Origin: Emcibacter sp. SYSU 3D8
GTDB lineage: Bacteria > Pseudomonadota > Alphaproteobacteria > SMXS01
DNA: 64,000 nucleotides
Assembly: GCF_039655875.1 (NCBI RefSeq)
Contig: NZ_JBBYXK010000005.1
Location: forward strand, 62,001 to 126,000
Reading direction: 5' to 3'
How positions within the stretch are numbered: position 1 is the stretch's first letter; each line of letters opens with the position of its first letter. A model generated the notes under the pieces. It ran no database searches. It saw nothing but the letters and a program-made list of their open reading frames with translations, and was not told the DNA's origin. Of this stretch, positions 18,001-26,650 are shown piece by piece. The position numbers and the translations under genes are program-made.

Positions 18001-18014
18001 TTGACCCGGATCAA
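18001..18014. promoter_or_regulatory. FNR/FixK-type binding site upstream of the universal stress protein gene
   Basis: TTGACCCGGATCAA matches the established FNR/FixK/ANR core TTGA-N6-TCAA exactly. It lies 71 bases before the ATG of the stress protein gene, in an 89-base gap. With a start of transcription near 18049 the site would be centred close to -41.5, the usual activating position. Universal stress genes are common targets of this regulator class. Confidence 0.5.
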
Positions 18015-18044
18015 TTGCCTTTCGGGACGGCGGTGTCATTCTGC

Positions 18045-18063
18045 CCTATAGTGAGACTATAGG
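18045..18063. promoter_or_regulatory. Perfect inverted repeat in the stress protein leader
   Basis: CCTATAGT and ACTATAGG are perfect 8-base arms around a 3-base spacer, 21 bases before the ATG at 18085. The left arm contains TATAGT, a possible -10 box. It may be an operator or a small leader hairpin. Confidence 0.35.
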
Positions 18064-18084
18064 TCACATGATGGGGAGACGGTT

Positions 18085-18909
18085 ATGGCAATCCGCAATA
18101 TTCTGTTTCACGCGTTCGAAGGTCAGGCTGGCCAGTCAATCGAAGACGTGGCGTTTTCACTGGCGCAGCTCCACGGTGCATCGCTGACGGCGCTCTGCGT
18201 GATCGAAAACATGCTGATGCCGTCCTACGTGGTGCCGTACGTTCCGGCAAATATCGCGGAAAGCTACATCGACGAAGCGCGGGCAGCGGCCCGCAAGATC
18301 GAGGAGCGCATCAAGGCGCGCGAGGCCGCGACCGGCATCCGAACCGAGTGGCGCTACCACGAAGGCGACATTCGCGCCATATTCGCCCAGCATTCCCATT
18401 ACACCGATCTCGTCTTGCTGGCCCAGGGGACCGGCGATGACGTGCCCATAGGCCCGGCGAACAACCTGCCAGGTGATTTGGTGCTGACCGCCGGCCGACC
18501 GGTAATGGTCGTGCCCTGGCACGGCGCTTCGCTGACGGTGGGCAAGCGCGTCATCATCGGCTGGAACAGCAGCAAGGAAGCGACGCGCGCCCTCAACGAC
18601 GCGTTGCCGATCCTTGAGAAAGCCGATGCGGTCAAGGTCCTGACCATCGGCGACGACGACAGCCGCCACATACCCGGCGCCGAGATCGCCCAGCATCTGG
18701 CGCGCCACGGCGTCAACGCCGAGGCCGACCACGTTGCCGATGCCGACGGCTCGCCCGGATCGGCACTGGTGTTCGAGGCCAAGGATTTCGGCGCCGATCT
18801 GCTGGTGTGCGGCGCATGGGGCCATTCCCGCATGTTCGAGACGGTCCTGGGGGGCGTTACCCGCGACCTGCTGCGCGGCATGGAATTGCCGCTGTTGCTG
18901 TCGCACTAG
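18085..18909 (+). CDS. Tandem-domain universal stress protein (UspA family)
   Basis: A 274-residue cytoplasmic protein with two Usp domains, about 1-145 and 150-274. The first opens with MAIRNILFHAFEG. The second opens with KRVIIGWNSSKEATRALNDALP and ends with the more conserved nucleotide-binding segment DLLVCGAWGHSRMFETVLGGVTRDLL, close to the GxGHSxxxxxxLGSVT signature. Usp proteins bind ATP or adenylate-type ligands and help survival under oxygen or nutrient limitation. The FNR/FixK-type box upstream suggests induction under low oxygen (inference). Its downstream neighbour is convergent, so it is probably monocistronic. Confidence 0.9.
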   Translation: MAIRNILFHAFEGQAGQSIEDVAFSLAQLHGASLTALCVIENMLMPSYVVPYVPANIAESYIDEARAAARKIEERIKAREAATGIRTEWRYHEGDIRAIFAQHSHYTDLVLLAQGTGDDVPIGPANNLPGDLVLTAGRPVMVVPWHGASLTVGKRVIIGWNSSKEATRALNDALPILEKADAVKVLTIGDDDSRHIPGAEIAQHLARHGVNAEADHVADADGSPGSALVFEAKDFGADLLVCGAWGHSRMFETVLGGVTRDLLRGMELPLLLSH

Positions 18910-18939
18910 GTCGTCCAGCGCCCGGGCGCACCTGCCCGT

Positions 18940-21585
18940 TCAGGCCAGCACAAGAGTGGTCGCCACAACGCCGCCGGCGCCTTCGGGGCGTGCGTGAAAG
19001 CCAAGGCGTGATGCCAGATCAAGCATGGCTTTGTTGTCGGCAAGAACCGTGCCCCACAATTCCTTCGTGCCGCGCGTGCGGGCATAGCGGATCAGCTTTT
19101 CCATCAGCGCCTGCCCGATCCCCGTTCCCTTCAGGTCGGAACGGACAATGACGGCATATTCGGCGCGCTCATTGTCGGGGTCAGCGATGGCGCGGACAAC
19201 GCCCAGCGTCTCGTCCTCGCCTGCCGTCCCGCGCGTGGCGATGAAGCACATCTCGCGGTCGTAGTCGATCTGCGTCAGGCGTGCGAGCGTCTCGTGCCCC
19301 GGCGGCTTGATCGCACCGAAGAAGCGGTGGTGCAGATCCTCCTGATCGAGCCGCTGGAAGAACGCGTCATGCGCGGCCTCATCCTCCGGGCGGATCGGCC
19401 GCAGCACCACGGCTTCGCCCGAGCGTAGCGAGACCGTCTCTTCAAGACCGTCCGGATAGGGCCGGATGGCAAGGCGCGCCAGGCCCGATCCCGTGGCGGG
19501 ATGCACCACGACCCTTGCATCGAGCGCCGTCACGCCTTCATCGTCGGCGAGCAGCGGATTGATGTCGAGTTCTGCGACTTCCGGCAGGTCGCTCATGAGC
19601 TGCGCCAGTTTCAGCAGCACCATGCAGACCGCGTCCATATCCGCCCGGGGCCGATCGCGGTAACCTTCGAGCAAGCGCGAGATTCGGGTCTCCGCGATCA
19701 GGCGCCGGGCGATGGTCATGTTGAGCGGCGGCAGCGCAACGGCCCGGTCGCGGATCACCTCGACCGCGGTACCGCCCTGGCCGAACATGACGATCGGCCC
19801 GAACACATCGTCGACGAAGCAACCCGCGAGCAATTCGTGCGCCGTCGGCCGCGCAACCATCTGCTGCACGGTAAAGCCGTCCAGCGTTGCATCCGGGCGC
19901 ATTTCGGCGACCCGTGCCGTAATCGACTGGACCGCATCCCGCACCGCGTCGGCCGATTTCAGGTTCAGGGCAACGCCGCCCACGTCGGATTTGTGGCTGA
20001 TGTCGCGCGAGAGAATCTTGACCACGACCGGATAACCCATCTCGTCCGCCAGCCTTACCGCCTCGTCCGCATCGCGGGCAACATTGGTGACGACGATGGG
20101 GATGGCGTAGGCATCGAGTAGTTCCTTGGCCTCGAATTCCGTCATCAGGCTGCGCCCATCGGTGAGCACCGCGCCGATCACCGCTCGTGCGCGCTCGAGA
20201 TCAGGCGTGAAGTCGGCCGGATTGGCGGAGGGGGTTTCATAGAGCAGCGCCTGCAGCTTGCGGTAGCCGGTGAGTTGGGTGAACGCATTGACCGCGGCCG
20301 CCGGCGTCTCGAACGACGGCATGCCGGCGTCCTCGAGCAACTGACGGGCGGGCCGGACCACCCTGCCCCCCATCCAGTTCGTCAGGATTGTCTTGTCGGC
20401 GCCGCCCAGCCTGGCGGCAACGCCGCGCGCCACCTCGTCGCTGGAGGTAATGCCGGTCGGCGCATGCATGACCAGCAGCGCATCGGCCTCGGGGGCGCCG
20501 AGCAACACATCGAGCGCATCCACATAGCGAGCGCCGGGCGCGTCACCGATGATGTCCACCGGATTGGCCCGCGACCAGGTGGCCGGCAGCACCTTGTCGA
20601 GCGCGGCCACGGTCGCCTCGGACAGCGCGGCGAGCGTGCCGCCCCGCGCGGCGAACGCATCGGCGGCCATCACGCCGAGACCGCCGCCATTCGTGAGGAT
20701 GACAAGCCCATCGCCGGCGGGTTTGCGAGCCCGGGCCAGCGTTTCCACCGCCTCGAACAGATCCTCGGTGGAATCGACGCGCAGCACGCCGCCCCGCGCG
20801 AGCGCCGCGGAATAGACGTCATCGCGCCCCGCCAGCGCGCCGGTGTGAGAGGCTGCGGCCTTTGCGCCCTGGCCGTAGCGGCCGGCCTTGATGGCGATGA
20901 TCGGCTTGGCCCGCGATGCCGCGCGGCATGCCGAGAGGAACTTGCGCGCGTGCCTGATCGATTCGATGTAGAGCAGGATGGAATCTGTCCCGGGATCCTG
21001 GGCCAGGTAGTCGATGACATCGCCGAAATCCACATCGGCGCTGTTGCCCAGCGAGACGAAGTGGGAAAAGCCGATGCCGCGCTCGGCGGCCCAGTCGAGT
21101 ACCGCGGTACATAGGGCGCCCGACTGGGAGACGAACGCGATCTGTCCGGCATCGAGCGTGCCGGGCGCGAAACTGGCGTTCAGCCCGATCCCCGGCACCA
21201 GCAGGCCGACGCAATTGTGACCCAGGATGCGCAACAGGTGCGGCTTGGCGGCGCTCAACATGGCGTCGCGGTCGACGCCGGCGGTGATGACCACCGCCGC
21301 CTTCGTCCCTTTCTCGCCCAGTGCGGCGATCAGGCCGGGAACGGTCGCCGCCGGCGTGCAGATGACGGCAAGTTCAGGTGCCTCGGGAAGGCTTGCCACG
21401 TCCGGATAGCAGGTCCGGTCGAAGAGACTGGCGCGTTTGGGATTGACCGGGTAAATGGCGCCGCCGAAGCCACCGGCGAGCATGTTCCGCATCACCACCT
21501 CGCCGACCGCCGAGGGCCGATCGGTAGCGCCGATGACGGCAACGGAACCGGGACGAAACAGTTTGTCTAGATTGCGAACAGACAT
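18940..21585 (-). CDS. Pat-type protein acetyltransferase: NDP-forming acyl-CoA synthetase domain fused to GNAT
   Basis: An 881-residue fusion. Residues 1-130 are a CoA-binding domain (KLFRPGSVAVIGATDRPSAVG), 150-460 are succinyl-CoA ligase-like domains, 480-700 are an ATP-grasp domain (LLDAYAIPIVVTNVARDADEAV), and about 720-881 are a GNAT domain ending with VRSDLKGTGIGQALMEKLIR. This is the architecture of bacterial Pat/Pka, which acetylates and switches off enzymes such as acetyl-CoA synthetase. The ADP-forming ligase half is normally catalytically inert in Pat; I cannot decide that here. ATG 21585 follows GGGAG. The gene is convergent with the stress protein gene. Confidence 0.88.
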   Translation of the reverse strand: MSVRNLDKLFRPGSVAVIGATDRPSAVGEVVMRNMLAGGFGGAIYPVNPKRASLFDRTCYPDVASLPEAPELAVICTPAATVPGLIAALGEKGTKAAVVITAGVDRDAMLSAAKPHLLRILGHNCVGLLVPGIGLNASFAPGTLDAGQIAFVSQSGALCTAVLDWAAERGIGFSHFVSLGNSADVDFGDVIDYLAQDPGTDSILLYIESIRHARKFLSACRAASRAKPIIAIKAGRYGQGAKAAASHTGALAGRDDVYSAALARGGVLRVDSTEDLFEAVETLARARKPAGDGLVILTNGGGLGVMAADAFAARGGTLAALSEATVAALDKVLPATWSRANPVDIIGDAPGARYVDALDVLLGAPEADALLVMHAPTGITSSDEVARGVAARLGGADKTILTNWMGGRVVRPARQLLEDAGMPSFETPAAAVNAFTQLTGYRKLQALLYETPSANPADFTPDLERARAVIGAVLTDGRSLMTEFEAKELLDAYAIPIVVTNVARDADEAVRLADEMGYPVVVKILSRDISHKSDVGGVALNLKSADAVRDAVQSITARVAEMRPDATLDGFTVQQMVARPTAHELLAGCFVDDVFGPIVMFGQGGTAVEVIRDRAVALPPLNMTIARRLIAETRISRLLEGYRDRPRADMDAVCMVLLKLAQLMSDLPEVAELDINPLLADDEGVTALDARVVVHPATGSGLARLAIRPYPDGLEETVSLRSGEAVVLRPIRPEDEAAHDAFFQRLDQEDLHHRFFGAIKPPGHETLARLTQIDYDREMCFIATRGTAGEDETLGVVRAIADPDNERAEYAVIVRSDLKGTGIGQALMEKLIRYARTRGTKELWGTVLADNKAMLDLASRLGFHARPEGAGGVVATTLVLA

Positions 21586-21733
21586 GACGCTCCCTTCAGC
21601 ACAGGGGCATGCTAGCCTCTCTCGGCAGCATTTGCATGACATGGACGACAACCGCGGCCTGACCGCTACAAGGGGCCATCAGTCCGCAGGCGAGCGGCTC
21701 GGTATCCGGTGCGATGTCCCGGCGCCGAGATTT

Positions 21734-22417
21734 CTAGTGATCGCCGATGATGTGACGCCGGTTGATGGTGCGCACGAACGGGATCTTCGCGCTATCGCCC
21801 CGGTGCTCGCCATCGTGGATGCGGCGGCGCGCGATCTCGATGATCAGCCGGGTGATATTGGGAAGATCGAGGCTCTGGGCGTCCTTGAGTTTCACCCAAT
21901 TGAGATTGAGCAGTTCACCACTGCCTGCGATGTCGCCGCGCAAATGGTCGGCGTCGACCATCAGGAAGCGCGTGTCGAAGCGCCGCGGCCGGCCGGGCGG
22001 CGTGATGGCGCGGGCAATATATTCCAGCTTGTCGAGTGCCGGCACGAGGCCGCTGGCATAGAACGGCTTCCAGTTCGGCGACCCGGTGCGGATGGGCGCA
22101 TGCTCGGCGCCCAGGATCATGCCCGCCTCCTCGAAGGTCTCGCGTACCGCCGCCATGGCCAGCGCGCGCGCCCGGTTGCCGGACGGCGCGCCCCGCGTCA
22201 GCTTCTCGGCCACGTCCGGCTGCAGGTCGATGGGCCGCGGCACCATGCCGTCGGCACGGTCGACGCGCCCGCCGGGAAAGACGTATTTGTTCGGCATGAA
22301 GGCGTGCCTGGCGCTGCGCACGCCCATCAGCACTTCCTCGCCGCCGCGGATGATCAGCAGCGTCGCCGCATCCTTGGGCTTCAGCTTGTAGGCTTCGACC
22401 GGCTTTTCCTCAGTCAC
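21734..22417 (-). CDS. Nudix hydrolase
   Basis: A 227-residue Nudix-family pyrophosphatase. The Nudix box is complete, with FPGGRVD upstream and the core AVRETFEEAGMIL. A long insertion between GGRVD and REXXEE is typical of the NUDT7/8/19 type, which can hydrolyse CoA derivatives; that assignment is inference. The start overlaps the preceding quinone oxidoreductase gene by 8 bases, so it is the last gene of a four-gene minus-strand operon that handles quinone or acyl substrates. It could also act on a different nucleoside diphosphate. Confidence 0.85.
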   Translation of the reverse strand: MTEEKPVEAYKLKPKDAATLLIIRGGEEVLMGVRSARHAFMPNKYVFPGGRVDRADGMVPRPIDLQPDVAEKLTRGAPSGNRARALAMAAVRETFEEAGMILGAEHAPIRTGSPNWKPFYASGLVPALDKLEYIARAITPPGRPRRFDTRFLMVDADHLRGDIAGSGELLNLNWVKLKDAQSLDLPNITRLIIEIARRRIHDGEHRGDSAKIPFVRTINRRHIIGDH

Positions 22418-23396
22418 GGGATATCTCCATTACGATCCGGCCGGCGACGCTGCGCCCTGCGATCGCATCGAATGCATCGACAAGGCCCTCGAACGGCATC
22501 ACCTGGTGAACATGCGGGTGGAACAGGCCTTCATTGGCCATGCGCATCATCTCGCGCGTCACCTGCCGGCCGCCTTCCGGGTTCTTGCGGCCATATTCTC
22601 CGGCGCGTACACCGATCACCGAGAATTGCTTGATCAGCGGATAGTTCACCGGCAGCGAGGGAATCCGCCCGCTGGTGAATCCGATGATCAGGATCCGCCC
22701 GAAGGTGGCGATACAGCGGATCGACTCGTCGAACACGTCGCCGCCAACCGGATCGTAGATCACGTCGGCGCCACGACCGCCGGTGAGTTCCTTGACCCTG
22801 TCACGGAAGCGCGGCGTATCCCGGTAGTTGATGACGTGATCCGCGCCCATCTTCTTCACGACCTCGAGCCGCCTGTCGTCGCCGCCGGTGCCGATCACGG
22901 TGCAGCCGAGGATCTTGCCCAGCTCCACCGCGGCAAGGCCGACGCCGCCCGAGGCTGCGTGAACCAGCAGGGTTTCGCCCTTCTGAATCTGGCCGCGGGT
23001 GACAATGCCCACATAGGCAGTGCGATAGGCGCTGCCGAACGAGGCGCCGGTGTACCAGTCGAACGCCGCGGGCAGCGGGTTGATCATGGTTTCGTCGGTC
23101 ACGGCCAGTTCGGCATAGGCACCGAAGCGCACCCCGCCCATGACCTTGTCGCCGGGCTTGAAGCGGGTGACGCCCTCGCCCACCGCCAGCACCACACCGG
23201 AACATTCACCGCCCGGGATGAACGGCGTCCTGGGTTTGTGCTGGTGCAGGCCCTGGACCTGCAACATCTCGACAAAAGTGACGCAGGCCGCGCGCGGCTG
23301 GAGCAGCACCTGTCCCGGCCCGGGAACCGGGTCGGGGACGGTGCCGATCACAACGTCATGGTAGTCGCTGAATTCGCGACAGATCCAGGCGCGCAT
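22410..23396 (-). CDS. Zinc-independent medium-chain dehydrogenase, NADPH:quinone oxidoreductase type
   Basis: A 328-residue MDR-family enzyme. The N-terminal GroES-like half carries PFIPGGECSGVVLAVGEGV. The Rossmann half has HAASGGVGLAAVELGKILGC and, for the dinucleotide, GTGGDDRRLEVVKKMGADHV. The zinc-binding cysteines of alcohol dehydrogenases are absent, as expected for quinone oxidoreductases and enoyl reductases. It is the third gene of the operon, 9 bases after the HD gene. It is a paralogue of the gene at 24023-25003, which shares KELTGGKGADVIYD-like segments. Confidence 0.88.
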   Translation of the reverse strand: MRAWICREFSDYHDVVIGTVPDPVPGPGQVLLQPRAACVTFVEMLQVQGLHQHKPRTPFIPGGECSGVVLAVGEGVTRFKPGDKVMGGVRFGAYAELAVTDETMINPLPAAFDWYTGASFGSAYRTAYVGIVTRGQIQKGETLLVHAASGGVGLAAVELGKILGCTVIGTGGDDRRLEVVKKMGADHVINYRDTPRFRDRVKELTGGRGADVIYDPVGGDVFDESIRCIATFGRILIIGFTSGRIPSLPVNYPLIKQFSVIGVRAGEYGRKNPEGGRQVTREMMRMANEGLFHPHVHQVMPFEGLVDAFDAIAGRSVAGRIVMEISRD

Positions 23397-23405
23397 GGCG
23401 CTGGC

Positions 23406-24026
23406 TTACTCGGCGGCGTATTTCGCGATCTTGGACTTGAGCGTCTTGCGCATCACCCGCCGCATCATCGGCTCGAATTCCTCGAGCGTCATGGTCGGGT
23501 ATTTGGGATCGAACGCCGGCATGTCGTACTTGTCGATGAATTCCTTGGTCTGCTCGTAGTACGGGCTGTCGATGAACTTGTCGCGCCGGTTCTTGTCGAG
23601 GCCGACGAACTCGTAATAATAATAGCCCTGAAAATCGGTGTGATTTTCCAGCATCCAGCGGTTCGCCTCGGAGATGAACGGCTTCAGGATCGCCGCCGCC
23701 ACCGCGCCATGCGCGTAGGTGCCCAGCGTGTCGCCGATGTCGTGCAGCAGCGCGCAGACCACATATTCCTCATCCTTGCCGTCGCGGTGGGCGCGGGTCG
23801 CGGTCTGCAGGCTGTGGGTCAGGCGGTCGACCTGGAAGCCGCCGAAATCGCCGTCCAGCAGCTTCATGTGCTGGATGACCCGGTCGACGACGCCGCTCGC
23901 CATCTTCATGTATTCACGGCCGATGATTTCCCAATCCTCGGCGGTGCCTTCGTCCATGCGCGTGAACTGCGACAGTTCCTGAGTCTCTGAATGATCCGTC
24001 ATATTTCCGTTCCCCGGCTGTTTCAT
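23406..24026 (-). CDS. HD-domain protein, PhnZ/TmpB-like putative mixed-valent di-iron protein
   Basis: A 206-residue HD-superfamily protein. Candidate metal ligands are H71 (RLTHSLQTA), H95-D96 (LLHDIGD), H106 (AHGAVAAAIL), H129 (ENHTDFQ) and an Asp near 168-173 (FDPKYPTMTLEEFEP). Ligand spacing and the FDP...FEP tail recall PhnZ, the oxygenase that cleaves 2-aminoethylphosphonate derivatives. The PhnZ substrate residues Tyr24 and Glu27 align here to Phe61 and Phe64, so phosphonate is unlikely to be the substrate (inference). The ATG overlaps the upstream gene stop by 4 bases; MTDHSE at residue 9 is an alternative start. It sits between two quinone oxidoreductases. Confidence 0.72.
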   Translation of the reverse strand: MKQPGNGNMTDHSETQELSQFTRMDEGTAEDWEIIGREYMKMASGVVDRVIQHMKLLDGDFGGFQVDRLTHSLQTATRAHRDGKDEEYVVCALLHDIGDTLGTYAHGAVAAAILKPFISEANRWMLENHTDFQGYYYYEFVGLDKNRRDKFIDSPYYEQTKEFIDKYDMPAFDPKYPTMTLEEFEPMMRRVMRKTLKSKIAKYAAE

Positions 24027-25003
24027 GCGCCTGCTGTGAGGACGATCTTACCCTCGGCCTCGCGATTGACAAACAGGTTCAGGGCTTCCCTCGCCTGCTC
24101 CAGCGGCATACGACGCGATATATGGGGCTTCAGTTTGCCCTGGCGATACAAATCGACGATCTCCGTGATCGCCTGCTCGCTCTTCTCCGGCTCTTCCTGC
24201 TTGAATCGGCCATAGAACACGCCAACGATGGAGCAGCCCTTCAGCAAGGTCAGATTGACCGGCGCCGTCGGGATACGGCCGCTGGCGAAACCGACGACCA
24301 GAATGCGGCCGTTCCAGTTGATGCAGCGCAGCGCCTGGTCGAAATAGTCGCCGCCCACCGCGTCATAGATCACGTCGGCGCCCTTGCCGCCGGTCAGTTC
24401 CTTGACCGTTTCCTTGTACTCGCCCTCGGCATAGTTGATCAGGTGGTCGGCGCCCGACTCCCTGGCAATCTTCAGCTTGGCGTCGCTGGAGGCTGCGGCG
24501 ATCACCGTCGCACCCAGCGCCTTGCCGATCTGAACGGCAGCCAGGCCGACGCCGCCCGCAGCGCCGAGCACCAGCAAGGTCTCGCCCTTGAGCAGATTCG
24601 CCCGGTGGACCAGCGCGTGATAGGAGGTGCCGAAATTGGTCAGAAAGCCGGCGGCCTCGGCGAAGTCCATGCCCGAGGGAAACTTCACGCAGCGATCGGC
24701 CGCGGCCACGATTTCTTCGCAGAAGCTGCCCCAGCTGGTGAGCGCCAGCACGTGATCGCCAACGGCGAACCCCGTCACGTCGTCGGCCACCTCGGTCACC
24801 ACGCCGGCGGCCTCGCCGCCGGGAATGAACGGCATGGGCGGCTTGAACTGGTAGGTGCCCTTGATGATCAGCGTGTCCTGGAAGTTCACGCCGGCCGCGC
24901 GGACCTGCACGCGCACATGGCCCGGCTTCATCTCCGGCGCCGGCAGGTCGACCAGCTTCAGGACATCAGGTGTGCCGTATTCGTCGCACAGAACCGCTTT
25001 CAT
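24023..25003 (-). CDS. Zinc-independent medium-chain dehydrogenase, NADPH:quinone oxidoreductase type
   Basis: A 326-residue MDR-family enzyme, first gene of a four-gene minus-strand operon. PFIPGGEAAGVVTEVADDV marks the GroES-like half and LVLGAAGGVGLAAVQIGKALG the NADPH-binding fold. There are no structural or catalytic zinc cysteines. It is closely related to the second MDR gene of the operon, so one probably arose by duplication. It is divergent from the Rieske oxygenase gene across a 218-base gap with inverted repeats, which may hold shared control sites. Substrate unknown; a quinone or enoyl-CoA is plausible. Confidence 0.88.
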   Translation of the reverse strand: MKAVLCDEYGTPDVLKLVDLPAPEMKPGHVRVQVRAAGVNFQDTLIIKGTYQFKPPMPFIPGGEAAGVVTEVADDVTGFAVGDHVLALTSWGSFCEEIVAAADRCVKFPSGMDFAEAAGFLTNFGTSYHALVHRANLLKGETLLVLGAAGGVGLAAVQIGKALGATVIAAASSDAKLKIARESGADHLINYAEGEYKETVKELTGGKGADVIYDAVGGDYFDQALRCINWNGRILVVGFASGRIPTAPVNLTLLKGCSIVGVFYGRFKQEEPEKSEQAITEIVDLYRQGKLKPHISRRMPLEQAREALNLFVNREAEGKIVLTAGA

Positions 25004-25022
25004 GACCGCTATCCCCGTTCAG

Positions 25023-25062
25023 TTTGGCATTCGGACGCCAAAATACATGCACGTGTGCACGT
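25023..25062. promoter_or_regulatory. Candidate operators in the divergent quinone oxidoreductase / Rieske gap
   Basis: Two inverted repeats lie just upstream of the minus-strand gene: TTTGGC (25023-25028) with GCCAAA (25037-25042), and ACGTG (25051-25055) with CACGT (25058-25062). The latter is inside overlapping TGCAC/GTGCA arms. Both look like dimeric repressor sites. No regulator gene is adjacent. Confidence 0.3.
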
Positions 25063-25221
25063 TGCAAGCTCATGCTCGCTGCGCCACCGATTCTCCGACT
25101 TCTGCCGCTTCCACCTCTTGCATTCGCTGCGGCTCTCAAGCATTATTGATCGGTCGACCAAATCACACGGGATCGCAATGGCGCGTGGTCCTCATCGTTG
25201 TTGCTCGGGGAAAAGTGAACC

Positions 25222-26571
25222 ATGACCGAGACCATCACCCATCCACTTGCCATGAACGGCAAGGATCCCCGTAACCTGCGCGGCGATCCAATCACACCCG
25301 ACCGCTACTACTCGCGCGAGTGGATGCAGAAGGAATGGGATCACCTGTGGACCAAGGTGTGGCACATCGCCGGCCGCGAGAATGAGCTCAAGGAACCGGG
25401 CGATTACATCGTGCACAATTTCATGCACGAATCCGTCATCATCGCGAAGCAGCAGGATGGCAGCCTGAAAGGCTTCTACAACGCCTGCGGTCACCGCGCC
25501 CAGAAGCTGGTGTGGGACAAGGGCTCGCAGGACAGCTGGACCTGCCCGTATCACGGCTGGGAATGGAGCATCGACGGCAGCCTGCTCGACGCCTGCGACC
25601 GCGACGACTTCCCGCAGGGCGACCCGGTCGGCAAGATCCGCCTGATCGAGGTGCGGGTCGACACCTGGGGCAGTTTCATCTGGTACACCATGGACGACGA
25701 CGCGCCGCCGCTGCTGAAGTACCTGGAGCCATTGCCGGATATCTACAGGAACCACCCGTTCGAGACGCTGGTGCGCATCCGCCAGGTGCGCGTGGCGCTG
25801 AACTGCAACTGGAAGTTCGCGGGCGACAATTTCAACGAGTCCTACCACACCCGCACCGCCCATCCCCAGGTGCCGCCGGTGATCGACCAGGACCACTTCA
25901 CCTCGCGCTACGAGATGTTCCCCATGGGCCATGCCCGGATCATCCAGATGGGCCGGCCGTCGCTGCGCGACCGGGTGCCCGAGGGCAAGGAACATCCCTA
26001 CGAGGCCACGCTGCGCTTCTGGGGCATCGATCCCGCCCAATATCCGGACTACGAGACCATGGCCATGCAGGGCTGGCTGGACCTGAAGGCGGCCAAGCGC
26101 AAACTCTGGAAGGAAAAGGGCTTTGTGCAATACGAGAACATGACGGACGAGGATCTGACCGAAAGCCCGTTCGGCGTGCTGTTCCCGAACATCGCCTTCG
26201 GCGCGGCGCCCGACGGCATGTCGTTCTTCCGCTGGGAGCCGCATCCGAGTGACCCGGAGAAGTGCTATTTCGATTACTGGATGCTGGCCTATCCGATCGA
26301 GGGCAAGACCGATTACGTCCACCGGACCGCGTCGAAGCCCTACGAGTTCAAGGAAGGCGAGCTTGAGGTTCGCGACTACGACGGTGGCCGGGGCGTCATG
26401 GACCTGGAAGACACGGTGGTGTTCCAGGACTGGGGCCTGACCGAAGGCCAGCAGGCCGGCTGGCGCTCGCGCGGCTATCAGGAGCCTTACCTGGCCAACC
26501 AGGAAACCCGCGTGCGGCGTTTCCACGAAGTGCTGCACGACTACCTGGACGGCAAGCCGCCAGGACGCTGA
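25222..26571 (+). CDS. Rieske [2Fe-2S] aromatic ring-hydroxylating oxygenase, alpha subunit
   Basis: A 449-residue oxygenase component. The Rieske cluster ligands are C89-G-H91 and C108-PY-H111. The mononuclear iron facial triad starts with H209 and H214 in NFNESYHTRTAHP, with an Asp expected in the C-terminal third. Enzymes of this class insert oxygen into aromatic rings, steroids or alkyl amines using electrons from a separate reductase. No small beta subunit, ferredoxin or reductase gene is next to it, so electrons must come from elsewhere. The upstream divergent quinone oxidoreductase operon may be functionally linked. Substrate cannot be assigned. Confidence 0.92.
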   Translation: MTETITHPLAMNGKDPRNLRGDPITPDRYYSREWMQKEWDHLWTKVWHIAGRENELKEPGDYIVHNFMHESVIIAKQQDGSLKGFYNACGHRAQKLVWDKGSQDSWTCPYHGWEWSIDGSLLDACDRDDFPQGDPVGKIRLIEVRVDTWGSFIWYTMDDDAPPLLKYLEPLPDIYRNHPFETLVRIRQVRVALNCNWKFAGDNFNESYHTRTAHPQVPPVIDQDHFTSRYEMFPMGHARIIQMGRPSLRDRVPEGKEHPYEATLRFWGIDPAQYPDYETMAMQGWLDLKAAKRKLWKEKGFVQYENMTDEDLTESPFGVLFPNIAFGAAPDGMSFFRWEPHPSDPEKCYFDYWMLAYPIEGKTDYVHRTASKPYEFKEGELEVRDYDGGRGVMDLEDTVVFQDWGLTEGQQAGWRSRGYQEPYLANQETRVRRFHEVLHDYLDGKPPGR

Positions 26572-26595
26572 CCACAGCGCATCAGCCAGCGCTGA

Positions 26596-26640
26596 TCGGG
26601 CGGGCGGGGCATGTCCTCGTCCGCCCGAGACTTGTTTGTG
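26596..26640 (+). terminator. Hairpin terminator after the Rieske oxygenase gene
   Basis: TCGGGCGG (26596-26603) pairs with CCGCCCGA (26621-26628), with partial pairing continuing inward. It is followed by GACTTGTTTG, a moderate T-rich tail on the plus strand. It lies between convergent genes. Confidence 0.45.
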
Positions 26641-26650
26641 AAGATCGAAG

